The notes under the pieces are model-generated. The model ran no database searches and was not told where the DNA came from. It saw only the letters and a list, made by a program, of their open reading frames with translations. Of a stretch of 64,000 nucleotides of DNA, positions 26,311 through 35,126 are shown one piece after another. Position 1 is the stretch's first letter. The number at the start of each line of letters is the position of its first letter. Origin of the DNA: Shinella sp. H4-D48 (GTDB lineage Bacteria > Pseudomonadota > Alphaproteobacteria > Rhizobiales > Rhizobiaceae); the NCBI RefSeq assembly GCF_022637395.1, contig NZ_CP093338.1:806001-870000 (forward strand), read 5' to 3'. The position numbers were made by a program, and so were the translations under genes.

Positions 26311-27161
26311 GACGCGAGCCGCCGCAGAAACTCACCGATTACAGCCCGCTCGTCTTTCCGGCCGGCATGCTGATCGTCTTCTTCGTCGTGCCCTTCGCGA
26401 CGATGATCGCGGTCTCCTTCTTCAAGCGCAATCCGTCTGGCTTCTACACGCCGGATTTCGTCTTCGACAATTACGCCCGCTTCCTCAGCCTCTTCTTCGG
26501 CAAGGTGCTCGGCTTCTCGTTGATGCTCGCCATTGCGGTCGCCATCTGCTGCGTCGTGCTTGCCGTGCCCTTCACCTATCTCCTGTCGCGCGCCAGGCGG
26601 CGCACGCAGGTGCTCTGGCTCGTTGCTTTGCTGTCGATCCTCTCGCTCTCCGAAGTCATCATCGGCTTTGCCTGGTCGACGCTGTTTTCTCGCACCGCCG
26701 GCATCACCAACCTCTTCGTCATGCTCGGCATCATGGACCAGCCAGTGGCGCTCAATCCGAGCTTCGGCGCCGTGCTGACGGCCATGACCTATCAGGCGCT
26801 GCCCTATACCGTGCTCGTGCTCTATCCCGCGCTTGTGCGGCTTGATCCGACGCTGACGGAAGCCGCGCGCACGCTCGGCGCCTCGCCGGTGCGCTCCTTC
26901 TTCACTGTCGTCGTTCCGGCGCTGCGCAACACCATCGTCGCCACGCTGATCATGGTCTTCATCTTCGCCCTTGGCTGCTATCTGTTGCCGCAGATCCTCG
27001 GCCGGCCGCAGCACTGGACGCTATCCGTGCTCATCACCGACCAGGCGATCTACCAGTCGAACATGCCGTTCGCCGCTGCCATGGCCGTGTTCCTTGTGCT
27101 TGTCACGCTCGGCCTCGTCGGCCTCACCATTTATGCCGGACGCAAGGGAGAAGCCGCATGA
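26307..27161 (+). CDS. Polyamine-type ABC transporter, permease (PotB-like)
   Basis: A 284-residue inner-membrane permease with about six hydrophobic helices. The cytoplasmic EAA loop that contacts the ATPase is EAARTLGASPVRSFFTVVVPALRNTI. The start at 26307 overlaps the ATPase stop by ATGA, showing tight coupling; the stop overlaps the second permease in the same way. It should form the membrane channel as a heterodimer with the next gene product. Confidence 0.92.
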   Translation: MRREPPQKLTDYSPLVFPAGMLIVFFVVPFATMIAVSFFKRNPSGFYTPDFVFDNYARFLSLFFGKVLGFSLMLAIAVAICCVVLAVPFTYLLSRARRRTQVLWLVALLSILSLSEVIIGFAWSTLFSRTAGITNLFVMLGIMDQPVALNPSFGAVLTAMTYQALPYTVLVLYPALVRLDPTLTEAARTLGASPVRSFFTVVVPALRNTIVATLIMVFIFALGCYLLPQILGRPQHWTLSVLITDQAIYQSNMPFAAAMAVFLVLVTLGLVGLTIYAGRKGEAA

Positions 27162-27961
27162 CCGTGTTTCTTCAGCGTCTTTATTTTAGCCTGATCGGCC
27201 TCTTCCTGGCCCTACCGCTCATCGTGGTCGCGGGTGTCTCCGTCAACGAGAAGCAGGATCTCGCTTTCCCGCCCAAGGGCTTCTCCTTGGCCTGGTACGC
27301 AGAGATCTTCACCAATGTCGAGTGGCGCAACGCGCTGTTCGCGTCGATCACGCTGGCGGCGCTATCGGCGGCCGTTGCGCTTCTCATTGCGCTGCCGCTG
27401 GCGTGGTTCCTCTGGCGGCGTCATGCGCCCTGGGCCAATATCTTCCAGCTGCTTGGCATTGCACCCTTCACCCTGCCGCCGGTCATCACGGCGCTCGGCC
27501 TGCTCACCTTCTGGGCGGCGACGGGCTTCTACGGTCAGCCGGCCACGGCCGTGATCAGCCACGCCATCTTCTTCGTGACCCTGCCGCTGGTGACGCTGTC
27601 GCTCGGCTTCTCCTCAATCGACCGCTCGCTGGTCGAAGCCGCCGCGACAATGGGCGCAGACGACCGCACGGTCTTCCGCACCGTCGTCCTGCCGTTGATC
27701 CTGCCCTATCTCGTCTCCGGCTATGCCTTCGCCTTCGTGCTGTCGCTCAATGAATATATCGTCGCCTACATGACCGTCGGCTTCACCATGGAGACGCTGC
27801 CGATCAAGATCTTCAACGCCCTGCGCTACGGCTATACGCCCACCATGGCCTCGGTCACGATCCTGTTCGTCGCCATCGCGGCCACCATATTCGGCCTCGT
27901 CGCGCGCTTCGGCGACCTGCCCAAGCTGCTCGGCGCCATGTCGTCGCGCGATCAGGAGTAA
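27158..27961 (+). CDS. Polyamine-type ABC transporter, permease (PotC-like)
   Basis: A 267-residue permease with about six membrane segments, beginning RLYFSLIGLFLALPLIVVAG and including the EAA motif VEAAATMGADDRTVFRTVVLPLILP. It overlaps the first permease by ATGA. The nitrilase-family gene follows after four bases, so transporter and enzyme are co-expressed. Confidence 0.92.
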   Translation: MTVFLQRLYFSLIGLFLALPLIVVAGVSVNEKQDLAFPPKGFSLAWYAEIFTNVEWRNALFASITLAALSAAVALLIALPLAWFLWRRHAPWANIFQLLGIAPFTLPPVITALGLLTFWAATGFYGQPATAVISHAIFFVTLPLVTLSLGFSSIDRSLVEAAATMGADDRTVFRTVVLPLILPYLVSGYAFAFVLSLNEYIVAYMTVGFTMETLPIKIFNALRYGYTPTMASVTILFVAIAATIFGLVARFGDLPKLLGAMSSRDQE

Positions 27962-27965
27962 GAGC

Positions 27966-28748
27966 ATGCGCATCGCCGCCCTTCAGATGAAAGCCATCGC
28001 CGGCGATATAGAGGCGAACCTGGCCCGCATCGCGGCGGCCGCCGCCGATGCGGCGAAGGGCGGCGCGAGCCTGCTTGTCGTGCCCGAACTCGCCGTCACC
28101 GGCTATGGCGCGGGGGAGGCGTCCTTCTCAGACCTCGCGTCTCCGGCATCCGGCGACACGGTCGCCCGCCTCAGCGCCATCGCGCGCGAAATGGGTATTG
28201 CCATCATCGCCGGCTTTGCAGAACGCGAGGGCACGGCGGTCTATAACAGCGCCGTCTTCACCGATGGCATCGGCACCAATGCCGTCTACCGCAAGTCCCA
28301 TCTCTACGGCGAATACGAGCGCGCCGCCTTCAAGCCTGCGACACCCGCCTCCGTCCTTGTCGAGCTTGGCGGGCTGAGGCTCGGCATGCTGATCTGCTAC
28401 GATGTGGAATTCCCCGAGAATGTCCGCCGCCTCGCCCGTGCCGGCGCCGATCTCGTCGTCGTCCCGACCGCCCTGCCGGAGGGCGCCTCCGGCACCTTCA
28501 TCGCCAGCCATATGATCCAGGTGCGGGCCTTCGAGAACCAGGTCTTCGTCGCCTATGTCGATCATTGCGATAGTGACGGCCTTTTCGCCTATGCCGGCCT
28601 CTCGCGCATCGCCGCCCCTGACGGCACGCTGCTCGCCGAAGCCCCGGCGCAAGGCGAGGCCCTGCTCTTCGCCGACATCCGCCCCGCCGACTACGACACC
28701 TCCCGCGCCGAAAACACCTATCTGGCGGATCTCGATCGCCCCGTCTGA
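27966..28748 (+). CDS. Nitrilase-superfamily carbon-nitrogen hydrolase (amidase)
   Basis: A 260-residue member of the nitrilase superfamily with the full catalytic triad E41 (VVPELAVTGYG), K110 (YRKSHLYGEYE) and C144 (LICYDVEFPE). These enzymes hydrolyse amides, carbamoyl groups or nitriles. It is the last gene of the ureohydrolase/ABC operon. In known arginine monooxygenase pathways a nitrilase-type 4-guanidinobutyramidase yields 4-guanidinobutyrate, which a ureohydrolase then splits to urea and GABA; that pairing would fit here. N-carbamoylputrescine amidase is an alternative, though the protein is short for it. Confidence 0.9.
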   Translation: MRIAALQMKAIAGDIEANLARIAAAAADAAKGGASLLVVPELAVTGYGAGEASFSDLASPASGDTVARLSAIAREMGIAIIAGFAEREGTAVYNSAVFTDGIGTNAVYRKSHLYGEYERAAFKPATPASVLVELGGLRLGMLICYDVEFPENVRRLARAGADLVVVPTALPEGASGTFIASHMIQVRAFENQVFVAYVDHCDSDGLFAYAGLSRIAAPDGTLLAEAPAQGEALLFADIRPADYDTSRAENTYLADLDRPV

Positions 28749-29385
28749 GCGCGTGGCGGCCGGTCCTCGGGGTCGTATCAGGGGATCAGATCGCCCGGTA
28801 CACTCTGATTTCCCTATGAAAAATCTGCGCGAAATCCCCGCGCTGAAAAACCGCGCCTACAATCTTCCCATCCCGCCCTCGGATACACCGCAAGGCGTTG
28901 CGGCGAGGCGGGGTCGGCGCGGGGCATGAAGGAAGGACGCAGGACTTCACGCACCGGGTCTGCAGAAAATGGTCTCCCTCCGGAAAGGGACAAGCGAGGG
29001 GCGTCGGACCGCCTTTTCGACAACGCCTTCACCGGACGTGCCTGTGTGGCACACAAGTGGACGGATGCGCCGCGGGGCGTCCGGGGGATGTTTCCCTGTC
29101 GCGCGGCGCAGTGGAAGACGATGCCGACCGGCAGTCATGGCTGCGGCATCGTAAGTCTGAGGGCGTGCATGACCTCGTCTATGGAGGGGCGCGCCACCGT
29201 TCCCACGCACCCCGTCATCGCAGAGAGACCGAAGTCGCAGGCAAAAACCGCCGAACGGGGCGCCGGAAGGTGTCACTTTACTACTTTCATTCGAGGCAGC
29301 TTCCGGCGCCCCGTCCGAATGCTCTTTGAACCCACGGGCGAAACCGCCGCGTGGATACAGTCGTGCCGCCATAACCGGGCCTTCA
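28749..29385. other. Gene-free convergent region with possible repeat element
   Basis: This 637-base gap separates two converging operons. Open frames exist on both strands (for example 28926-29402 plus and 28947-29372 minus), but they are arginine/proline-rich, lack good ribosome-binding sites and overlap each other, so none is accepted. The dominant structure is the stem-loop at 29255-29314. A smaller CCGCAA/TTGCGG hairpin lies near 28888. It may be an interspersed intergenic repeat or a structured RNA; nothing in the sequence decides. Confidence 0.5.
29255..29314. repeat. Large stem-loop with 15-base perfect arms
   Basis: ACGGGGCGCCGGAAG (29255-29269) is exactly complementary to CTTCCGGCGCCCCGT (29300-29314), with a 30-base AT-richer loop. 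No T tract follows. The long loop and strong stem are atypical of an intrinsic terminator and more like a repeat element or structured RNA. Confidence 0.7.
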
Positions 29386-31056
29386 TCAGGCCTGGTAGGT
29401 GATCCGCCCGTCGCAGATCGTGGTCACCGGCCGCACCGTCGCCAGCGCGGCAAAGTCCGTCGCCTCGATATCGGCCGAAAGCACCACGATATCAGCGAGA
29501 TACCCCTTCTTCAGCATGCCCTTGCGGTCTTCCATGAACTCGACCCAGGCGCCGGTCCTCGTATAGGCGGCAAGCGTCTCGTGCAGCGAAAGCCGTTCGT
29601 CCTTCATGCCCTCCTTCCACACCGTGCGCGACATGGCGCACTGGATGGAATGCATCGGATCGAGCGGAGAGACCGGCCAGTCCGTGGCAAACACGATCGG
29701 CGCACCGGCATCGACCAGCGTGCGCCAGGCGAAGGCATAAGGCCAACGGTCCTCGCCGATATACGACATATACGGTTCGAGTGGCAGGCCGGCGCTGCCC
29801 GGCGGATGCGTCGGCTGCATCGAGGCGACCGTGCCCAGTTCCTTGAAGCGGGGGATATCGTCAGGATGGACTACCTCGATGTGCTCGACGCGGTTGCGGC
29901 TGTCGCGCTTGCCATTCGCCTTGATCGCAGCCTCGTATCCGTTCAACACCATGCGCACGGCACCGTCGCCGATGGCATGGACGGCGACTGGAAGGCCGAG
30001 CTTGTCGGCGGCGATGGCGATGTTGTCGAACTGCTCCTGCGTGAACAGCGGCTCGCCCTTCCAGCCCGGCTGGTGCGCATAGTCATCGACGAAGACCGCC
30101 GTACCGGATTCCGTCACGCCATCCATGAACAGCTTGACGAAATTCGAACGCAGGCGATCCGTATCGAAGCGCGTCCGCCAGGCGGCGGCCTTCGTCTCGA
30201 GGTCGGACAGCGGCATGAAATTCTTCATGTGGAAGGGCATGCGCACGCGCACCGGCAGGCCCACGGTCTTCTCGATCTCGTCGAGCATTTCCAGCTGATA
30301 AAGGCTGCCGTCCATGTTCTGCAGCGAGGTAATGCCGAGCGATGCGACATAGGCGAGGCCCTCCTTGAGGATCGCGATATCGCCAGCACGCTCCTCCTCC
30401 GTCACATGCTCTGGATCACCGCCCGTTCCGACGCCGAGCATCTCTCGACCGCCCGTCTCGCCGAGCGCCGAGACCGGGCGGATGGCGTTGCTTTCGCGCA
30501 GCTCGCCGTTGGCCAGCCCGTCCTCGCCCATGACGATCTCGTTGCCTATACCGACATCGCGGCCCTCGAAAATGCCGCCGCCCTTGAGCGCCAGCGTGTT
30601 CGCCCAGGCGGTGTGATGATCGGGCGCGAAGATCAGCACGGCGCGATCCGGCAGGATGCGGTCGAGGTGATGGCGTGTCACGCGTTCGTCATCGGACAGG
30701 ATCGTGTAGTCGGCATGCTGGGCGATCAGCAGCGCCCTGTCAGGATATTCGGCGGCATAATCCCGCAAGGCCTTCGCCAGCGCGTCGAAGCCCTTCACGC
30801 CGGCAAGCGAGAGTTCCCGCAGTTCGGCCGAGCCGCCGAAGATATGCATATGCGCTTCGTTGAAGCCCGGCAGGACCGTCGCGCCCTTGGCGTCGATAAC
30901 ATGCGTGTCGGGGCCGGAAAAAGCATCGATCGCGGCTTCCGAGCCGACCGCGAGGATGCGGTTGCCGGCGACCGCCAAAGCGCTCGCACGCGGATTGGCG
31001 TCGTCCATCGTCAGCACCCGCGCATTGCGGATGATAAAGCTCGCTTCGGCCTGCAT
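29386..31056 (-). CDS. Metal-dependent amidohydrolase (YtcJ/NfdA-like)
   Basis: A 556-residue amidohydrolase-superfamily enzyme. The composite beta domain (RNARVLTMDDANPRASALAV) leads to the metal site GFNEAHMH (H69, H71). Further ligands and landmarks are VKLFMDGVTESGTA, VAVHAIGDGAVRM, NRVEHIEVV and FATDWPVSPLDP. The family includes N-substituted formamide deformylase and many uncharacterised YtcJ proteins. GAGGAG precedes the ATG. It is the last gene of an operon with a NylB-like hydrolase and a polyamine-type importer, suggesting stepwise hydrolysis of an imported amide; this is inference. Confidence 0.9.
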   Translation of the reverse strand: MQAEASFIIRNARVLTMDDANPRASALAVAGNRILAVGSEAAIDAFSGPDTHVIDAKGATVLPGFNEAHMHIFGGSAELRELSLAGVKGFDALAKALRDYAAEYPDRALLIAQHADYTILSDDERVTRHHLDRILPDRAVLIFAPDHHTAWANTLALKGGGIFEGRDVGIGNEIVMGEDGLANGELRESNAIRPVSALGETGGREMLGVGTGGDPEHVTEEERAGDIAILKEGLAYVASLGITSLQNMDGSLYQLEMLDEIEKTVGLPVRVRMPFHMKNFMPLSDLETKAAAWRTRFDTDRLRSNFVKLFMDGVTESGTAVFVDDYAHQPGWKGEPLFTQEQFDNIAIAADKLGLPVAVHAIGDGAVRMVLNGYEAAIKANGKRDSRNRVEHIEVVHPDDIPRFKELGTVASMQPTHPPGSAGLPLEPYMSYIGEDRWPYAFAWRTLVDAGAPIVFATDWPVSPLDPMHSIQCAMSRTVWKEGMKDERLSLHETLAAYTRTGAWVEFMEDRKGMLKKGYLADIVVLSADIEATDFAALATVRPVTTICDGRITYQA

Positions 31057-31074
31057 GGAATGCTCCTCGAAGGG

Positions 31075-32256
31075 TCAGATTGCCCGGCGGCAAAGCGCGC
31101 GGAAGAAGGTGAAGACGTCCTGGTTTTCCTCGTCACCCAGCGGTTCTGGTTGGGAGGAGAGCTTGACGATGACGGTCTCGGTGCTTGGATCGACATAGAG
31201 CCACTGGCCGTGGATGCCGATCGCACAGAAAGCGCCGTCGGCTTCGCCAGACTGATACCACTGGCTGCGGTAGCGACCGTTCGGCAGATCGACATTGCGG
31301 CCCTGCTGCCAGGCCTCCCGGTCGCCGTTGTCCTGCATATCGCGGATCCAGCCTTCAGGGATAACCTGGCGGCCATTGCGAACGCCATGGTTTCGCAGCA
31401 ATTCGCCAAGCCGCGCCAGATCGCGCGCTGTTATGGAAACGCCGCCGGCGGTGCGCGGCGTGCCGATGGCATCCACCGTGACCTCGGCGTTGTTCCTGGC
31501 GCCCATCGGCTTCCACAGCAGATCGGAAGTCAGATCGGCAAAGCGGGCGCCTGTCGCCCGTTCGATGATGACGCCGAGCAGGTCGGCATTGGGCGAGGCG
31601 TAGTAGAACGGTCCGCCATGCGGTCGTTCGGCCTTCTGAAGCGTCAGCAGGAACGAGGCCAGCGTCTCCGGCTCCACATCCGGCATCGGCGGGTTCCACA
31701 GCATGGCGCGGCGATAGCGGGCGAAAGCGCCATAGGGATCGAGATAGGCTTCCTCGAAATCGAGGCTCACGCGCATGTCCAGCACATCGCGGTAGGTGCA
31801 ATCGCCGTAGACGCTGCCCTTTGCCTCGGGCAGGTAGTCCGTAACGGGGCGGTCCGGGTCGAGGATGCCCTCGGCTTCAAGGATACCGGAGACCACGGCC
31901 GTCAGCGACTTCGAAATCGAGAAGACAAGGTGCGGCGCGTTGGGGTCGGCGTGCGGTGCATAATATTCCGCGACGATCTCACCTCGGCGCATCAGGACGA
32001 ACGCGTCGGTATGGGCAAAGTCGAGGAAGGCGCGTGCGGTGGCCGCCCCCGCCAGGCCCGTCTCCATCGGCGCGTCGAGGAACGTATCGCTCGCAAGCGG
32101 CTGCTCCGCGCTCACCAACTCAGCCGCAATGACGGAGGTCGGCACGAAATCGCGCACGTTCTGGAACGTCCAGCGGCTGTAGGGAGCCGTTCGCCAGTTG
32201 GCGAGCGTGACATCGGCACGGGCAAAGCCGTGCGTTTCCTTGAAGGTCTTGATCAT
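31075..32256 (-). CDS. Serine hydrolase of the beta-lactamase fold, NylB/EstB-like
   Basis: A 393-residue class C beta-lactamase-fold hydrolase without a signal peptide. The SxxK motif is S113-I-S-K116 (HLVFSISKSLTAV) and the tyrosine motif Y219-ASPN (GPFYYASPNADLLG). Length and landmarks (GARNNAEVTVDAIGTPRTAGG, SITARDLARLG) resemble 6-aminohexanoate-dimer hydrolase NylB (392 residues, S112/K115/Y215), a family that splits linear amides and esters. It lies between the importer genes and an amidohydrolase gene in one orientation. No strong ribosome-binding site is seen before the ATG. The substrate is unknown; antibiotic resistance is not implied. Confidence 0.88.
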   Translation of the reverse strand: MIKTFKETHGFARADVTLANWRTAPYSRWTFQNVRDFVPTSVIAAELVSAEQPLASDTFLDAPMETGLAGAATARAFLDFAHTDAFVLMRRGEIVAEYYAPHADPNAPHLVFSISKSLTAVVSGILEAEGILDPDRPVTDYLPEAKGSVYGDCTYRDVLDMRVSLDFEEAYLDPYGAFARYRRAMLWNPPMPDVEPETLASFLLTLQKAERPHGGPFYYASPNADLLGVIIERATGARFADLTSDLLWKPMGARNNAEVTVDAIGTPRTAGGVSITARDLARLGELLRNHGVRNGRQVIPEGWIRDMQDNGDREAWQQGRNVDLPNGRYRSQWYQSGEADGAFCAIGIHGQWLYVDPSTETVIVKLSSQPEPLGDEENQDVFTFFRALCRRAI

Positions 32257-32327
32257 GAGAATGCCGCCAGTCTGCGGGAAGGCGTCAAGCCCTCCCGCAT
32301 ATGGCTGTCCTTGTTACATGCGACGCA

Positions 32328-33368
32328 TTACTTCTGCAGTTCGGTCCAGATCCGGGTGTAAAGCTGCTGCGTCTCCGGCTCGCAGCTCAGCAGGAACTCG
32401 CCGGCCTTCTCGTATTCCGGCGGAACGACCAGTTCCGGCGCAGTCTTCATTTCTTCCGGCAGGAACTGGTCCGAGCCCTTGATGCCGTTGGCATATTTCG
32501 CGAAGGCCGAAATCATCGCGGCGTTCTCCGGGTCCATGATGAAGTTCATGAACAGCTTGGCGTTTTCCGGATTCTTCGCGTCCTTGAGGAGTGCTGCGCT
32601 GTCCATGAAGTAGGGGAAGCCCTCCTTCGGATAGCCCATCTTGACATCGGGGTTCTTCAGGCGCGAACGCATGATGGCGCCGTTCCAGTAGTAGACGCCG
32701 GCATAGTCGCCGGACGGCAGCTTCTCGGTGACGCTGTAATCCATGGCGAGCCACTTCGTCTTGGCTTCCACAAGCTTGTCGCGGACCTTGCGCAACACTT
32801 CCTTGTCAGTGGTGCACCAGTCGCCGCCAAAATACTTGATCGTGGCGAAGAGCACATCGTTCATCTCCGGCGCGACGTTGATCTTGCCAACCAGTTCCGG
32901 CGGCGGATCGAGGAAGATGGCGGACGTGTTGATATCGCCCTTGTAGACCGAGGTGTTGACGCCGATGCCCGTCAGGCCCCACTGCCACGGAACGGTGTAG
33001 TGACGACCCGGATCCCAGGGAACGTCCACCCAGCGCGGATCGACGTTCTTGAAGTTCTCCATCTGGTCGGGCCGAACTTCTTCGATGAGACCTTCCTTGA
33101 CCCAGATCTGCACGTAGTTGGCCGAGGGAACGACGATGTCGAAGCCGTGGCCGCCGGCGCGGACCTTGGCAAGCGCCGTGTCGTTCGAATCGTAGTCGGT
33201 CACGGTGACCTTGACGTCGAACTCCTTCTCGAACTTCTTGATCAGTTCAGGGCTCGTATAGTCACCCCAGTTGTAGATGTTGAGTTCGCCTGCGGCCGAT
33301 GCTCCATTGGCGAAGGCCAGGGCGGCGACCGCGGCTATTGCCGTCGTGGTGATCCATTTCGATTTCAT
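32328..33368 (-). CDS. Polyamine-type ABC transporter, binding protein (PotD/PotF-like)
   Basis: A 346-residue periplasmic protein. The signal peptide MKSKWITTTAIAAVAALA...ASA is cut near residue 25, and the mature start GELNIYNWGDYTSPELIKKFEKEF is the hallmark of PotD/PotF. Other family blocks are VTVTDYDSNDTALAKVRAGG, DIVVPSANYV and PWQWGLTGIGVNTS. GAGAGGAA precedes the ATG. It is downstream of both permeases, the usual potABCD-type order. Confidence 0.93.
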   Translation of the reverse strand: MKSKWITTTAIAAVAALAFANGASAAGELNIYNWGDYTSPELIKKFEKEFDVKVTVTDYDSNDTALAKVRAGGHGFDIVVPSANYVQIWVKEGLIEEVRPDQMENFKNVDPRWVDVPWDPGRHYTVPWQWGLTGIGVNTSVYKGDINTSAIFLDPPPELVGKINVAPEMNDVLFATIKYFGGDWCTTDKEVLRKVRDKLVEAKTKWLAMDYSVTEKLPSGDYAGVYYWNGAIMRSRLKNPDVKMGYPKEGFPYFMDSAALLKDAKNPENAKLFMNFIMDPENAAMISAFAKYANGIKGSDQFLPEEMKTAPELVVPPEYEKAGEFLLSCEPETQQLYTRIWTELQK

Positions 33369-33404
33369 GTCTGTTCCTCTCTGTCGTTGGTCTGTCGGAT
33401 TTGG

Positions 33405-34208
33405 CTATTGTTTTTTCCGGTTGATGAAGAAGAAGATCACGACCAGCACGGTCGAAAGCGCGAGAAACACGGTGGCGATCGCGTTGATCTCGGGCGTGGT
33501 TTCGCGGCGCAGCTGTCCGAGCATGTAGGTCGGCAGCGTATCCTGCCCGCCCGATTTGACAAACTCGGTAATCACAACGTCGTCCAGCGAAATGACAAAG
33601 GCCAACATGAAACCGGCGATCACAGCCGGTCGCAAGAGCGGCAGTGTCACATGACGGAAGGTCTGCCAGCGCGAGGCGTAGAGATCCGCCGCCGCCCGTT
33701 CCAGCGTAAGGTCCATGCTCTCCAGCCGTGCACGGATCGGCAGGTAGGCGAAGGGAATGCAGAAGGCGGTATGCGCGAGGACGAGGTATCCGAGGCCGGA
33801 ATATCCGGTCCAGACCTTGATGCGCGAGAACACGATCAGCAGCGCAACGGCGGTAACGATCTCCGGCACCATCAGCGGCTGGTTGATCATCGCATACTTC
33901 AACGTCTGACCGCGATAGGGCGCGGTACGGGTTGTCGCGAGTGCTGCCATCAGGGCCGCAATCGTCGCGAGGCTCGCTGCCCAAAGCGCGATGATCAGAG
34001 AGCGGATCGCCGCATCCTGCACGGCAGAGTTCTGCCAGGCCGCGACGAACCAGCGGCCGGAAAAACCGCCCCATTGCGACAGCGATTCCGCGTCATTGAA
34101 GGAATAAACCACCAACGCGCCGATCGGCAGATAAAGGGCGAAGAAGGTGAAAAGCGTGATGAAGCCGAATCCCGGCTGCGACTTGATGTCGAAACGCGAC
34201 CTAAACAT
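33405..34208 (-). CDS. Polyamine-type ABC transporter, permease (PotC/PotI-like)
   Basis: A 267-residue permease with about six membrane segments (FITLFTFFALYLPIGALVVYSF near the start). The EAA loop is ERAAADLYASRWQTFRHVTLPLLRPAVIAG, typical of PotC/PotI, followed by LDDVVITEFV. The ATG at 34208 overlaps the upstream permease by eight bases; a start 11 codons earlier would overlap further. Confidence 0.92.
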   Translation of the reverse strand: MFRSRFDIKSQPGFGFITLFTFFALYLPIGALVVYSFNDAESLSQWGGFSGRWFVAAWQNSAVQDAAIRSLIIALWAASLATIAALMAALATTRTAPYRGQTLKYAMINQPLMVPEIVTAVALLIVFSRIKVWTGYSGLGYLVLAHTAFCIPFAYLPIRARLESMDLTLERAAADLYASRWQTFRHVTLPLLRPAVIAGFMLAFVISLDDVVITEFVKSGGQDTLPTYMLGQLRRETTPEINAIATVFLALSTVLVVIFFFINRKKQ

Positions 34209-35124
34209 GCCCGGACCCTCCGCGCGAGGCGTTGCGGACATAGACGATCAGCGCCACCATGACGAGAATCATCAGCGTGATCGACATGGCCGCCCCGAGC
34301 GGCCAGTTGCGGCCGGCGCCGAACTGCATCTCGATCAGGTTGCCGAGCATCATGTTCTTGCCGCCGCCGAGAACGCGCGGGATGACATAGGCTCCGAGCG
34401 AGGGGATGAAGACGAGGATCGAGCCGGCGATGATGCCGGGCTTGACCAGCGGGATGACGATCTTGCGCAGCACCTGGAAGCGTGTCGCGTAAAGATCGTA
34501 GCCAGCCTCAACCAGCCGGAAATCGAGCTTTTCGATGGAGGCATAGAGCGGCAGCACCATGAGCGGCAGATAGACATAGGTCATGCCGAGCAGGTTGGCG
34601 GTGTCGGTATAGATGATCTGCAGCGGGCTCTTGATGATGCCGAGCCATATCAGCGCATTGTTGAGAAGGCCTTCGTTGCGGATGACCTGCTGCATGGCGA
34701 AGGTGCGGATCAGAAGGTTCGTCCAGAACGGGATGGTGACGAGGAAAACCCAGATTTCGCGGGTATGCGGCGGCCGTGTCGCAATGAAATAGGCGGTCGG
34801 GAAGCCGAGGATCAGGGTGAGGATCGTGGTGAAGAACGATAGCTGGATGGAGCGCCAGATGATCGAAATATGCGCATCCGCCAGCCCGAGCGTGTCGTCG
34901 AAGATATCACGCTGGAAGAAGACCGAGGTCCAGCCGTCGAGCGAGAATTCCCAAGGTTTGACATCGCCGTAATCGCCCTTGACCAGGAAAGAATACAGCA
35001 GCATCACGAACAGCGGCCCGATCGCCGCCACGAAGATGATGATCAGGGCCGGTGCGCTCAGGATCCAGCGGGAGCGGATATCCTGTTTTCTGGCCTCGAT
35101 CGCGACCTGTTCTGCACCATTCAT
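34201..35124 (-). CDS. Polyamine-type ABC transporter, permease (PotB/PotH-like)
   Basis: A 307-residue permease with about six helices, beginning with a short cytoplasmic tail and WILSAPALIIIFVAAIGPLFVMLLYSF. The EAA loop is VEAGYDLYATRFQVLRKIVIPLVKPGIIAG. PFWTNLLIRTFA and NEGLLNNALIWLG are conserved PotB/PotH segments. The start at 35124 follows the ATPase stop by two bases, indicating coupled translation. Confidence 0.92.
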   Translation of the reverse strand: MNGAEQVAIEARKQDIRSRWILSAPALIIIFVAAIGPLFVMLLYSFLVKGDYGDVKPWEFSLDGWTSVFFQRDIFDDTLGLADAHISIIWRSIQLSFFTTILTLILGFPTAYFIATRPPHTREIWVFLVTIPFWTNLLIRTFAMQQVIRNEGLLNNALIWLGIIKSPLQIIYTDTANLLGMTYVYLPLMVLPLYASIEKLDFRLVEAGYDLYATRFQVLRKIVIPLVKPGIIAGSILVFIPSLGAYVIPRVLGGGKNMMLGNLIEMQFGAGRNWPLGAAMSITLMILVMVALIVYVRNASRGGSGHV

Positions 35125-35126
35125 CG

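Noticed and set aside
28926-29402. Possible 158-residue protein in the convergent gap
   Set aside because: It is rich in arginine and proline, has no good ribosome-binding site, overlaps other frames on both strands and runs into the amidohydrolase gene.
31075-32256. Beta-lactam resistance gene
   Set aside because: Although it has the beta-lactamase fold with SxxK, it lacks a signal peptide and resembles NylB/EstB-type amide and ester hydrolases.
29326-32361. Plus-strand open frame of about 1000 codons opposite the amidohydrolase and NylB-like genes
   Set aside because: It is a high-GC antisense shadow of two well-supported genes, with histidine/arginine-rich composition and no recognisable fold.
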